Positions 50,241 through 58,726 of a stretch of 64,000 bases of DNA are shown here, in pieces. Position 1 is the stretch's first letter; each line of letters opens with the position of its first letter. A program made the translations under genes and the position numbers. The DNA is from Streptomyces fumanus (GTDB lineage Bacteria; Actinomycetota; Actinomycetes; Streptomycetales; Streptomycetaceae), in contig NZ_BNBI01000008.1 of the NCBI RefSeq assembly GCF_014655295.1, forward strand, positions 62,001 to 126,000. The letters run 5' to 3'. The notes under the pieces were generated by a model. That model saw nothing but the letters and a program-made list of their open reading frames with translations. It had not been told where the DNA came from and ran no database searches.

Positions 50241-51596
50241 ATGCCCATGGGTCACACGGCCACAGCCGAGGCAGGCTCCGGCGGCCTGACAGCGACCGAG
50301 CACCGCCTGGCCAACGGCCTTCGCGTGGTGCTCTCCGAGGACCACCTGACCCCGGTCGCGGCGGTGTGCCTCTGGTACGACGTCGGCTCCCGTCACGAGG
50401 TCAAGGGCCGCACGGGTCTGGCCCACCTCTTCGAGCACCTGATGTTCCAGGGCTCCGCCCAGGTCAAGGGCAACGGCCACTTCGAACTGGTGCAGGGTGC
50501 CGGCGGCTCGCTCAACGGCACCACCAGCTTCGAGCGCACCAACTACTTCGAGACCATGCCCGCCCACCAGTTGGAGCTGGCGCTCTGGCTGGAGGCCGAC
50601 CGCATGGGCTCCCTGCTGGCCGCCCTCGACGAGGAGTCGATGGAAAACCAGCGCGACGTCGTCAAGAACGAACGCCGCCAGCGCTACGACAACGTGCCCT
50701 ACGGCACCGCGTTCGAGAAGCTCACCGCCCTCGCCTACCCGGAGGGCCACCCCTACCACCACACGCCGATCGGCTCCATGGCCGACCTGGACGCGGCCAC
50801 CCTGGAGGACGCCCGCGCGTTCTTCCGCACCTACTACGCGCCGAACAACGCGGTGCTGTCGGTGGTCGGCGACATCGACCCCGAGCGGACCCTGGCGTGG
50901 ATCGAGAAGTACTTCGGCTCCATCCCCTCGCACGACGGCAAGCCCGCCCCCCGGGACGGCACGCTGCCCGACGTCATCGGCCAGGAGCTGCGCGAGGTGG
51001 TCGAGGAGGAGGTCCCCGCCCGCGCCCTGATGGCCGCCTACCGCCTGCCGCACGACGGCACGCGCGCGTGCGACGCGGCCGACCTCGCGCTCACCGTCCT
51101 GGGCGGCGGCGAGTCCTCCCGCCTCTACAACCGGCTGGTGCGCCGCGACCGTACGGCGGTGGGCGCCGGGTTCGGCCTGCTGCGCCTGGTCGGGGCGCCC
51201 TCCCTGGGCTGGCTGGACGTGAAGACCTCCGGTGACGTCGAGGTGCCGGTCGTCGAGGCCGCCATCGACGAGGAGCTGGCCCGCTTCGCCGAGGAGGGGC
51301 CCACGGCCGAGGAGATGGAACGCGCCCAGGCCCAGTTGGAGCGCGAGTGGCTGGACCGCCTCGGCACGGTCGCCGGCCGCGCGGACGAACTGTGCCGGTA
51401 CGCCGTCCTGTTCGGCGACCCGCAGCTCGCCCTCAGTGCGGTGGGGCGGATCCTGGAGGTGACCGCGGAAGAGGTCCAGGAGGTCGCCAAGGCCCGGCTG
51501 CGGCCCGACAACCGCGCGGTGCTCGTCTACGAGCCGACCGCGCCCCAAGCCGCCGACGCCGATGCCACCGACGAGACCGAGGAGGAGGCCAAGTGA
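50241..51596 (+). CDS. M16 zinc metallopeptidase, catalytic subunit
   Basis: This 451-residue insulinase-family protease has the inverted zinc motif HLFEH in GLAHLFEHLMFQG and the downstream glutamate in ENQRDVVKNERRQR. The C-terminal homologous half includes GGGESSRLYNRLVRRD. It degrades peptides inside or near the membrane; no signal peptide is seen. ATG 50241 follows AAGGGA. It overlaps the next gene by 4 bp, and together they should form a heterodimer like mitochondrial processing peptidase. The 300-bp gap to parC holds the divergent promoters. Confidence 0.88.
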   Translation: MPMGHTATAEAGSGGLTATEHRLANGLRVVLSEDHLTPVAAVCLWYDVGSRHEVKGRTGLAHLFEHLMFQGSAQVKGNGHFELVQGAGGSLNGTTSFERTNYFETMPAHQLELALWLEADRMGSLLAALDEESMENQRDVVKNERRQRYDNVPYGTAFEKLTALAYPEGHPYHHTPIGSMADLDAATLEDARAFFRTYYAPNNAVLSVVGDIDPERTLAWIEKYFGSIPSHDGKPAPRDGTLPDVIGQELREVVEEEVPARALMAAYRLPHDGTRACDAADLALTVLGGGESSRLYNRLVRRDRTAVGAGFGLLRLVGAPSLGWLDVKTSGDVEVPVVEAAIDEELARFAEEGPTAEEMERAQAQLEREWLDRLGTVAGRADELCRYAVLFGDPQLALSAVGRILEVTAEEVQEVAKARLRPDNRAVLVYEPTAPQAADADATDETEEEAK

Positions 51597-52981
51597 CCGA
51601 GCTGGCCCCCATGGAGTTCCACCCCCAGCCGCAGGCCGGCGAGCCCAAGCCCTGGGCGTTCCCCGCCCCCGGGCGCGGCACGCTCCCCAACGGGCTGACG
51701 GTGCTGCGCTGCGACCGCCCAGGCCAGCAGGTCGTCGCCGTCGAGGTGCTTCTGCACGCCCCGCTGGACGCCGAACCGGCCGGCCTCGACGGCGTCGCCA
51801 CCATCATGGCGCGGGCCTTCTCGGAGGGCACCGACAAGCACTCCGCCGAGGAGTTCGCCGCCGAGCTGGAGCGCTGCGGCGCCACCCTCGACTCGCACGC
51901 CGACCACCCCGGCGTACGGCTCAGCCTGGAGGTGCCGGCCTCCCGCCTGGCCAAGGCGCTCGGCCTGATCGCCGACGCCCTCCGGGCGCCCGCCTTCGCC
52001 GACAGCGAGGTCGAACGGCTGGTGCGCAACCGGCTCGACGAGATCCCGCACGAGCTGGCCAACCCCGGGCGCCGGGCCGCCATGGAGCTGTCCAAGGAGC
52101 TGTTCCCGGCGGACTCGCGGATGTCGCGCCCCCGCCAGGGCACCGCGGAGACGGTCGCGAACATCGACGCCGCGGCGGTCCGCGCCTTCTACGAGAAGCA
52201 CGTCCGCCCGGCCACCGCCACCGCCGTGGTCGTCGGCGACCTCACCGGCCTGGACCTGGACGCGCTGCTCGCCGACACGCTCGGCGCCTGGACCGGCTCG
52301 GCGGCCGAGCCCCGGCCGGTGCCGCCGGTGACCGCCGACGACACCGGCCGGGTCGTCATCGTGGACCGTCCCGGCGCCGTCCAGACCCAGTTGCTGATCG
52401 GCCGCACCGGCCCGGACCGCCACGACCGCGTCTGGCCCGCCCAGGTGCTCGGCACGTACTGCCTGGGCGGCACCCTCACCTCCCGCCTGGACCGCGTCCT
52501 GCGCGAGGAGAAGGGCTACACCTACGGCGTCCGGGCGTTCGGCCAGGTGCTGCGCTCCGCGCCGGACGGCACCGGCACCGCCATGCTCGCCATCAGCGGC
52601 TCGGTGGACACGCCGAACACCGGACCGGCCCTGGACGACCTGTGGACGGTGCTGCGCACGCTCGCCGCGGAGGGCCTCACCGACGCCGAACGCGACGTCG
52701 CCGTGCAGAACCTGGTGGGCGTGGCACCGCTGCGCTACGAGACCGCGGCGGCCGTCGCGAGCACGCTGGCCGACCAGGTCGAGCAGTACCTGCCCGACGA
52801 CTACCAGGCGACGCTGTACCGGCAACTCGCCGCCACGGGCACGGTGGAGGCCACCGCGGCGGTCGTGAACGCCTTCCCGGTCGACCGCCTGGTGACCGTC
52901 CTGGTCGGTGACGCGGCCAAGATCAAGGAGCCCGTCGAGGCCCTCGGTATCGGCGAAGTCACCGTGGTGGCGGCCGAGTAG
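51593..52981 (+). CDS. M16 peptidase-like protein lacking the zinc motif
   Basis: This 462-residue protein has the M16 fold (PNGLTVLRCDRPGQQVVAVEVLLHAPLD and GGTLTSRLDRVLREEKGYTYGVRAF) but no HxxEH; the position reads ATIMARAFSEGT. It is therefore the non-catalytic partner of the upstream enzyme, helping substrate binding. GTG 51593 overlaps the upstream stop (GTGA). A strong terminator follows. Confidence 0.88.
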   Translation: MTELAPMEFHPQPQAGEPKPWAFPAPGRGTLPNGLTVLRCDRPGQQVVAVEVLLHAPLDAEPAGLDGVATIMARAFSEGTDKHSAEEFAAELERCGATLDSHADHPGVRLSLEVPASRLAKALGLIADALRAPAFADSEVERLVRNRLDEIPHELANPGRRAAMELSKELFPADSRMSRPRQGTAETVANIDAAAVRAFYEKHVRPATATAVVVGDLTGLDLDALLADTLGAWTGSAAEPRPVPPVTADDTGRVVIVDRPGAVQTQLLIGRTGPDRHDRVWPAQVLGTYCLGGTLTSRLDRVLREEKGYTYGVRAFGQVLRSAPDGTGTAMLAISGSVDTPNTGPALDDLWTVLRTLAAEGLTDAERDVAVQNLVGVAPLRYETAAAVASTLADQVEQYLPDDYQATLYRQLAATGTVEATAAVVNAFPVDRLVTVLVGDAAKIKEPVEALGIGEVTVVAAE

Positions 52982-52995
52982 CGGCACACGCGCGT

Positions 52996-53035
52996 GGCGG
53001 CCCCGGTGACCCTTGTGTCACCGGGGCCGCCTTTT
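52996..53035 (+). terminator. Intrinsic terminator of the M16 operon
   Basis: GGCGGCCCCGGTGAC pairs perfectly with GTCACCGGGGCCGCC around a 6-nt loop and is followed by TTTT. Confidence 0.92.
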
Positions 53036-53099
53036 GTCCGGATTGGGGGAGAGGTTGCCCCTCTGGGCTGTGGGATGCGCTACAAAATCGCGGTTGCGT

Positions 53100-53129
53100 T
53101 TGGGAATTGAACGCGGACCCGCTTAGCGT
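53100..53129 (+). promoter_or_regulatory. Promoter of the riboswitch-M23 transcript
   Basis: TTGGGA (53100-53105), an 18-bp spacer and TAGCGT (53124-53129) form a plausible vegetative promoter placing the transcript start just before the riboswitch. Confidence 0.5.
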
Positions 53130-53149
53130 CTTCCGGGCTGTCCGTCAGG

Positions 53150-53337
53150 CAGTGCGCCGCACCCGCGGCACCGGACAGCCATCGCCGAGTCCCCGTACGG
53201 CGCGAGCCAGGGGAGCCGGGGACCCACCGCAGTCCCTGGGGTGAATCGGACGCCCGCGCGCCCAGCGAGGGGGTCCGTAGGAGACCTTCCTGCTCCGAAC
53301 CCGTCAGCTAACCCGGTAGGCGAGAGGGAAGGAAAGG
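53150..53337 (+). ncRNA. ydaO-yuaA (cyclic di-AMP) riboswitch
   Basis: The leader contains the conserved blocks of the ydaO class: GCGAGCCAGGGGAGCCGGGG, then GGGGTGAATC, then GACCTTCCTGCTCCGAACCC, GTCAGCTAACCCGGTAGGCG and GAGAGGGAAGG. CCTTCC near its 3' side can pair with GGAAGG at the end. The class binds c-di-AMP and turns off cell-wall hydrolase and osmolyte genes in actinobacteria, which fits the M23 peptidase directly downstream. Exact ends are approximate. Confidence 0.92.
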
Positions 53338-53349
53338 ACGAGCCCGTAC

Positions 53350-54126
53350 ATGGCGTTCACGCGCGCCACCGGCAAGCACCGCCGGCCCGGCCGGATGCAC
53401 CGCACCACCGCCCGCGCGGCGGGTGTCGCCGCCCTCGCCACCAGCGGAGTGGTCGGCACCCTCGCGGCCCCGGCCCTCGCCGCCGAGCCCGCCCCCGAGC
53501 AGACCGGCCTCACCCCGGTCGTCACCCTCGGCGACTCCGTGGCCGAGCAGATAGACGCCCAGGCCGCCGCCCAGCGACTGGCCGCCGAAGAAGCCGCCGC
53601 CGAGCGCGCGGCCGAGGAAGCCGCCCGCCGACAGGCCGCCGAAGCCGCCGAGAAGGCCGTCCAGAAGGCCCGCGAGAACAAGGAGCGCGCCGCCCGGGAG
53701 GCCGAGCGCAAGCGCCTGACCGCCTACGTGGCGCCCATCAGCGCCTCCTACGTGTCGACCGCCTACCGGGCCAGCAGCGGCCTGTGGTCCTCCGGCAGCC
53801 ACACCGGGATCGACTTCCACGCCGCGTCCGGCACCCCCGTCCACGCGGTCGGCGCCGGCACCGTCGTCGAGGCCGGCTGGGGCGGTGCGTACGGCAATCA
53901 AGTCGTGATCAAGATGCTTGACGGTACGTACACCCAGTACGGACATCTGTCGTCCATCGAGGTCTCGGTCGGTCAGAGCGTCACCCCCGGCCAGCGGATC
54001 GGACTCTCCGGCTCCACCGGCAACACCACCGGAGCACACCTGCACTTCGAGGCCCGCACCTCCCCGGAGTACGGCTCGGACATCGACCCCGTGGCCTACC
54101 TCCGCTCGCACGGCGTCGACGTCTGA
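53350..54126 (+). CDS. Secreted M23 (LytM) cell-wall endopeptidase
   Basis: This 258-residue protein has a long signal peptide (about 1-43, ending APALA), an Ala/Glu/Arg coiled coil (about 68-122) and a LytM/M23 domain with zinc ligands in HTGIDF and HLHFEA. It should cleave peptidoglycan cross-links during growth, branching or germination. The gene lies directly behind a c-di-AMP riboswitch and so should be repressed at high c-di-AMP. ATG 53350 is used, with AAAGGA about 12 nt upstream, which is further than usual. Confidence 0.92.
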   Translation: MAFTRATGKHRRPGRMHRTTARAAGVAALATSGVVGTLAAPALAAEPAPEQTGLTPVVTLGDSVAEQIDAQAAAQRLAAEEAAAERAAEEAARRQAAEAAEKAVQKARENKERAAREAERKRLTAYVAPISASYVSTAYRASSGLWSSGSHTGIDFHAASGTPVHAVGAGTVVEAGWGGAYGNQVVIKMLDGTYTQYGHLSSIEVSVGQSVTPGQRIGLSGSTGNTTGAHLHFEARTSPEYGSDIDPVAYLRSHGVDV

Positions 54127-54156
54127 CGGCAGCCCTCCCGGCACCCGCGCCACCCC

Positions 54157-54183
54157 GCCCCGGCCCCCCGAGGGAGCCGGGGC
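54157..54183 (+). terminator. Terminator of the M23 gene
   Basis: GCCCCGGC (54157-54164) and GCCGGGGC (54176-54183) form a perfect stem followed by TTT. Confidence 0.75.
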
Positions 54184-54370
54184 TTTCGGCGTTCCCGGGC
54201 TCTTCCGGGAGCACGGCACACCCGCCGCACCCGCTTTTCCCCGGCGCCCCGATGTCCAAAAAATATCCATGGATTCCGGCCGCCCGTCGGAAATTCCCGC
54301 GCATTGCCATAGAGTCACTGAACACGCGTCAATCGTCGACGTTGCACGGGGATTAAGGCGGAGGTCGGTC

Positions 54371-55066
54371 ATGCGTATTCCGGCGCACTCGGTATGCACG
54401 GCGATCCGGGACGACATCGTCGCCGGTGTCCACGAGCGCGGCAGCCGGCTCACCGAGGAACTGCTCGCCCGCCGCTACGGCGTCTCCCGCGTCCCCGTGC
54501 GCGAGGCGCTGCGCACCCTGGAGGCGGAGGGCTTCGTGGTGTCCCGGCGGCACGCGGGCGCGTGCGTGGCCGAACCGACCGAGCAGGAGGCCGCCGACCT
54601 GCTGGAGATGCGCCTGCTGCTGGAGCCCCTCGGGGCCGCGCGGGCCGCCCAGCGCCGCACCGAGGCCCACCTCAAGGTGCTGCGCGGCCTGGTCAGACTG
54701 GGGCAGGAACGGGCCCGGCAGGGCCACAGCGAGGATCTGCGCGCCCTGGACGGCTGGTTCCACGAGACGCTCGCCCAGGCCGCCGGCAGCGCCGCCCTGA
54801 CCGCCACGCTGACCCAGTTGCGGCACCGGATCGCCTGGATGTACACCGTGGACGCGCCCGCCAGCCCGCCCGACACCTGGGCGGAGCACGGCGCGATCGT
54901 CGACGCGGTGGCCCGCGGCGACAGCGAGCGCGCGCGGGCGCTCACCGCGCTGCACACCGAGCGGGCGACGGCGGCCCACCGGCTGCGCTTCGGCTCGGGC
55001 GCCCAACGGGCGGAGCCTGTGAGGAACTCGCAACATCCAGTAAACACACCGAGTCTCCGGAATTAA
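54371..55066 (+). CDS. GntR-family (FadR subgroup) regulator
   Basis: This 231-residue regulator has a GntR winged HTH (LTEELLARRYGVSRVPVREA then LRTLEAEGFV) and an all-helical FCD-type domain, which senses an unidentified small carboxylate or sugar acid. GGAGG precedes the ATG by 6 nt. It lies convergent to ptsH (HPr) and after the M23 operon terminator. The target is unknown; no neighbouring catabolic gene points to one. Confidence 0.85.
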   Translation: MRIPAHSVCTAIRDDIVAGVHERGSRLTEELLARRYGVSRVPVREALRTLEAEGFVVSRRHAGACVAEPTEQEAADLLEMRLLLEPLGAARAAQRRTEAHLKVLRGLVRLGQERARQGHSEDLRALDGWFHETLAQAAGSAALTATLTQLRHRIAWMYTVDAPASPPDTWAEHGAIVDAVARGDSERARALTALHTERATAAHRLRFGSGAQRAEPVRNSQHPVNTPSLRN

Positions 55067-55218
55067 CACGGCCGCCGTATACAAAGAGAGAGTAATTCGG
55101 CGGGGGGTTATTTTTGCTGCCCCATTACGGTCGCTACCGAAGTGGTGCCGATGACATATCCGGGAGTCCGGAAGCCCGTCCGGTCAGAAGTTCGGAAGTC
55201 TGCGCCGGAAAAAGACGA

Positions 55219-55251
55219 AGCCGTGCCGACCCGCAAGAGGTCGGCACGGCT
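55219..55251 (-). terminator. Terminator of ptsH
   Basis: AGCCGTGCCGACC and GGTCGGCACGGCT form a perfect 13-bp stem; on the minus strand TCGTCTTTTT follows, giving a U-rich tail. Confidence 0.9.
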
Positions 55252-55274
55252 CCGCCGATTTCCGGCGTTCCGGC

Positions 55275-55556
55275 TCAGACGGTCTCGGGAAGCTCCTCGA
55301 GCCCCTCGGCGACCAGCTTCGCCAGGCGGTCCAGGGCGGCGTCCGCGCCCTCGGCGTCCGACGCGAGGACGATCTCCTCGCCGCCCTGGGCGCCCAGGCC
55401 CAGCACGGCCAGCATCGAGCCCGCGTTGACGGGGTCGCCGCCGGCCTTGGCGATCGTGACCGGGACGCCGGTGGCCGTGGCGGCTCGGACGAAGATGGAG
55501 GCGGGGCGGGCGTGGAGACCCTCGGCCCAGCCGACGTTGACGCGGCGCTCAGCCAT
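55275..55556 (-). CDS. ptsH: HPr phosphocarrier protein of the PTS
   Basis: This 93-residue HPr relays phosphate from enzyme I to sugar-specific IIA domains through His15 in the GLHARPAS motif. The region NAGSMLAVLGLGAQGG around Ser47 matches the regulatory-serine helix, though actinobacteria usually lack HPr kinase. ATG 55556 follows AAGGGCAG. A DasR-like operator lies upstream, consistent with known control of the Streptomyces PTS by the N-acetylglucosamine regulator. Confidence 0.95.
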   Translation of the reverse strand: MAERRVNVGWAEGLHARPASIFVRAATATGVPVTIAKAGGDPVNAGSMLAVLGLGAQGGEEIVLASDAEGADAALDRLAKLVAEGLEELPETV

Positions 55557-55580
55557 GTGTTGCTGCCCTTCGGTGTTCAG

Positions 55581-55596
55581 GGTTGTCTAGACCAGT
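55581..55596 (-). promoter_or_regulatory. DasR-responsive element (dre) of ptsH
   Basis: GGTTGTCTAGACCAGT matches the 16-bp dre consensus ACTGGTCTAGACCAGT at 13 positions, with an intact core TGTCTAGACCA. It lies 25 bp upstream of the ptsH ATG. Confidence 0.75.
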
Positions 55597-55702
55597 TTCC
55601 CATACGGTGGAGCGTGCCCGGAGCGGCCCGTCCCCGCGCGGACGGGCGGACCGGACCGCGACCCCGTTCCGGCCCGGTTCCCCCATAGACTGCCTCGCGC
55701 CG

Positions 55703-55725
55703 TTGTCGTAGGCGAGCCGTACCCT
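55703..55725 (+). promoter_or_regulatory. RecA_NDp-like promoter of the Pat-type gene
   Basis: TTGTCGTAG (55703-55711), 8 bp and TACCCT (55720-55725), then 7 nt to the ATG. The first six bases of the box and the spacing match; two of the last three bases of the box do not. Confidence 0.5.
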
Positions 55726-55732
55726 GGGGCCC

Positions 55733-58666
55733 ATGCAGACCTCGTCGGACCGGCACGAGTACCCCGCCCACTGGGAGGCCGACGTGGTGCTGCGCGACGG
55801 CGGCACCGCGCGGGTCCGCCCGATCACCGTCGACGACGCCGAGCGCCTGGTCAGCTTCTACGAGCAGGTCTCCGACGAGTCGAAGTACTACCGCTTCTTC
55901 GCGCCGTACCCCCGGCTGTCCGCCAAGGACGTTCACCGCTTCACGCACCACGACTTCGTGGACCGGGTGGGACTCGCGGCCACGGTGGGCGGCGAGTTCA
56001 TCGCCACCGTACGCTACGACCGGATCGGCGCCGACGGAACACCCGCCACCGCACCGGCCGACGAGGCCGAGGTCGCCTTCCTGGTGCAGGACGCCCACCA
56101 GGGGCGCGGTGTCGCCTCCGCCCTCCTCGAACACATCGCGGCCGTCGCGCGGGAGCGCGGCATCCGCCGCTTCGCCGCCGAGGTGCTGCCCGCCAACACC
56201 AAGATGATCAAGGTGTTCATGGACGCCGGGTACACCCAGAAGCGCAGCTTCGAGGACGGTGTGGTCCGCCTGGAGTTCGACCTCGAACCCACCGACCGCT
56301 CCCTCGCCGTGCAGTACGCGCGCGAACAGCGCGCCGAGGCGCGGTCGGTACGGCGGCTGCTGACGCCCGGCTCGGTCGCCGTCATCGGCGCCGGCCGCGC
56401 ACCCGGCGGCGTCGGCCGGGGCATCCTGGGCAACATCCGGGACGCGGGCTTCACCGGCAGGCTGTACGCCGTCAACCGGGCCTTCCCCGAGGACCAGAAG
56501 GAGCTGGACGGCGTGCCCGCCCACCGCTCCGTCCGGGACATCGACGGGCCCGTCGACCTGGCGGTCGTCGCCGTCCCCGCCGAGCACGTCCCCGAGGTGG
56601 TCACCGAGTGCGGCGAGCACGGCGTGCAGGGCCTGGTGGTGGTCTCCGCCGGGTACGCCGAGAGCGGCCCCGGCGGACGCGAGCGCCAGCGCGCCCTCGT
56701 GCGGCACGCGCGCGCGTACGGGATGCGCATCATCGGCCCCAACGCCTTCGGGATCGTGAACACCTCACCCGAGGTGCGGCTCAACGCCTCCCTGGCGCCC
56801 GAGATGCCGCGCCCAGGGCGGATCGGGCTGTTCGCCCAGTCCGGCGCCATCGGCATCGCCCTGCTCTCCCGGCTGCACCGGCGCGGCGGCGGCGTCACCG
56901 GTGTCACCGGCGTCTCCACCTTCGTCTCGTCCGGCAACCGGGCCGACGTCTCCGGCAACGACGTGCTCCAGTACTGGTACGACGACCCGGACACCGATGT
57001 CGCCCTGATGTACCTGGAGTCCATCGGCAACCCGCGCAAGTTCACGCGGCTGGCCCGCCGGACGGCCGCCGCCAAGCCGCTGGTCGTCGTGCAGGGCGCC
57101 CGGCACGGCGGCGCGGCACCGCAGGGGCACGCGGTACGCGCCACGCGCCTGCCGCACGCCACGGTCTCCGCGCTGCTGCGGCAGGCCGGCGTGATCCGCG
57201 TCGACACGATCACCGAACTGGTCGACGCGGGCCTGCTGCTGGCCCGCCAGCCGCTGCCCGCCGGGCCCCGGGTGGCGATCCTCGGCAACTCCGAGTCCCT
57301 GGGCCTGCTCACCTACGACGCGTGCCTCTCCGAGGGCCTGCGCCCGCTGCCGCCGCGGGACCTGACCACCGCGGCCACCCCGGAGGACTTCCGCGCGGCG
57401 CTGTCCCGCGCGCTGGCCGACGACGCCTGCGACGCCGTGGTGGTCACCGCGATCCCCTCGCTGGGCGAGGGCTCGGCGGGCGACGCGGCTCTGGCCCACG
57501 CCCTGCGGTCGGCGGCGGCCGCCGCCCCCACCAAGCCGGTCCTGGTGGTCCACGTCGAACTGGGCGGCCTCGCCGAGGCCCTCTCGGCCGCCACCAGCAC
57601 GGCCCCGCAGCCGCCGACACCCGCCGCGCCGCCCGCGCCCGGGTCCGCCGCGCCGCCCGCGTCCGGTCCGGTCACGCCGCCCGCGCCCGCTCCCGGGCCC
57701 GTCACCCGGCCCGCGTCCGGGGCCCTCGCGGCGACCGACCACCCCGCCGGCAGCGAGGCCCCTCCCACCGGAACCCCTCCCACCCCCAACCCCCCCGACG
57801 GCACCCACCTCATCCCCGCCTACCCCGCCGCCGAGCGGGCCGTCCGGGCGCTCGCGCAGGCCGTCGCCTACGCGCAGTGGCGGCGGGACGCCGCCGACCC
57901 CGGCAAGGTCCCGGAGTACGAGGACATCGACGAGAAGGGCGCCGCCGAGCAGATCGGCACCCTCCTCACGCGCGGGCAGGGCCTCACGCTCGGCCCGGCG
58001 GAGACCTGCGCGCTGCTCGGCCGCTACGGCGTCCAGGTCCACCGCGCCCTGCCCGCCCCCACCCCCGACGAGGCCGTCGCCGCCGCGGCCGCCCTCGGCT
58101 ACCCGGTCGCCCTCAAGGCCACCGCCCCGCACCTGCGGCACCGCGCCGACCTGGGCGGCGTACGCCTGGACCTGGCGGACGAGGGGCAACTGCGCCGTGC
58201 GTACCAGGAGCTGACCGGGCTGTTCGGCACGCCGGCTGAGCTGCGGCCGGTGGTGCAGCGGATGGCACCGCGCGGGGTGGACACGGTCGTCCGCGCGGTC
58301 ATCGACCCGGCGGCCGGGGCGGTGCTCTCCTTCGGTCTCGCGGGGGCGGCCACCCAGTTGCTGGGCGATGTGGCACACCGCCTGATCCCGGTCACCGACC
58401 GGGACGCCGCCTCGCTCATACGTTCCATCCGGACCGCTCCGCTGCTGTTCGGCTGGCGCGGCTCCGCCCCCGTCGACAGCGCCGCCCTGGAGGAACTGCT
58501 CCTGCGGGTGTCCCGCCTGGTCGACGACCACCCCGAGGTCGTCGCGGTCACGCTGGAACCGGTGGTCGTCGCCCCGCGCGGGCTCAGCGTCCTCGGCGCC
58601 TCGGTCCGCCTGGCCCCGCCGCCCGCCCGGGACGATCTCGGTCCCCGTACGCTCCCGGCCTACTGA
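55733..58666 (+). CDS. Pat-type protein lysine acetyltransferase: GNAT plus NDP-forming acyl-CoA synthetase
   Basis: This 977-residue protein has an N-terminal GNAT domain (about 15-190, acetyl-CoA loop DAHQGRGVASALLEH), then an acyl-CoA synthetase CoA-binding domain (GSVAVIGAGRAPGGVGRGIL), a succinyl-CoA-ligase-like domain, a Pro-rich linker (about 620-690) and a C-terminal ATP-grasp domain (YPVALKATAPHLRH). GNAT-first order is the one reported for the Streptomyces enzyme PatA, which acetylates and inactivates acyl-CoA synthetases; enteric Pat has the reverse order. The ATG lies 7 nt after the -10, so the mRNA is probably leaderless. Confidence 0.88.
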   Translation: MQTSSDRHEYPAHWEADVVLRDGGTARVRPITVDDAERLVSFYEQVSDESKYYRFFAPYPRLSAKDVHRFTHHDFVDRVGLAATVGGEFIATVRYDRIGADGTPATAPADEAEVAFLVQDAHQGRGVASALLEHIAAVARERGIRRFAAEVLPANTKMIKVFMDAGYTQKRSFEDGVVRLEFDLEPTDRSLAVQYAREQRAEARSVRRLLTPGSVAVIGAGRAPGGVGRGILGNIRDAGFTGRLYAVNRAFPEDQKELDGVPAHRSVRDIDGPVDLAVVAVPAEHVPEVVTECGEHGVQGLVVVSAGYAESGPGGRERQRALVRHARAYGMRIIGPNAFGIVNTSPEVRLNASLAPEMPRPGRIGLFAQSGAIGIALLSRLHRRGGGVTGVTGVSTFVSSGNRADVSGNDVLQYWYDDPDTDVALMYLESIGNPRKFTRLARRTAAAKPLVVVQGARHGGAAPQGHAVRATRLPHATVSALLRQAGVIRVDTITELVDAGLLLARQPLPAGPRVAILGNSESLGLLTYDACLSEGLRPLPPRDLTTAATPEDFRAALSRALADDACDAVVVTAIPSLGEGSAGDAALAHALRSAAAAAPTKPVLVVHVELGGLAEALSAATSTAPQPPTPAAPPAPGSAAPPASGPVTPPAPAPGPVTRPASGALAATDHPAGSEAPPTGTPPTPNPPDGTHLIPAYPAAERAVRALAQAVAYAQWRRDAADPGKVPEYEDIDEKGAAEQIGTLLTRGQGLTLGPAETCALLGRYGVQVHRALPAPTPDEAVAAAAALGYPVALKATAPHLRHRADLGGVRLDLADEGQLRRAYQELTGLFGTPAELRPVVQRMAPRGVDTVVRAVIDPAAGAVLSFGLAGAATQLLGDVAHRLIPVTDRDAASLIRSIRTAPLLFGWRGSAPVDSAALEELLLRVSRLVDDHPEVVAVTLEPVVVAPRGLSVLGASVRLAPPPARDDLGPRTLPAY

Positions 58667-58696
58667 CCCCGGTCCGGGGCGCACGACCGTGTCTGG

Positions 58697-58719
58697 CAGT
58701 CAGTGGTCCCCCGTAGGAT
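58697..58719 (+). promoter_or_regulatory. RecA_NDp-like promoter of the DUF5998 gene
   Basis: CAGTCAGTG (58697-58705) differs from TTGTCAGTG at its first two bases and is followed by exactly 8 bp, TAGGAT (58714-58719) and, 7 nt later, the ATG. Confidence 0.6.
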
Positions 58720-58726
58720 GGACGGC

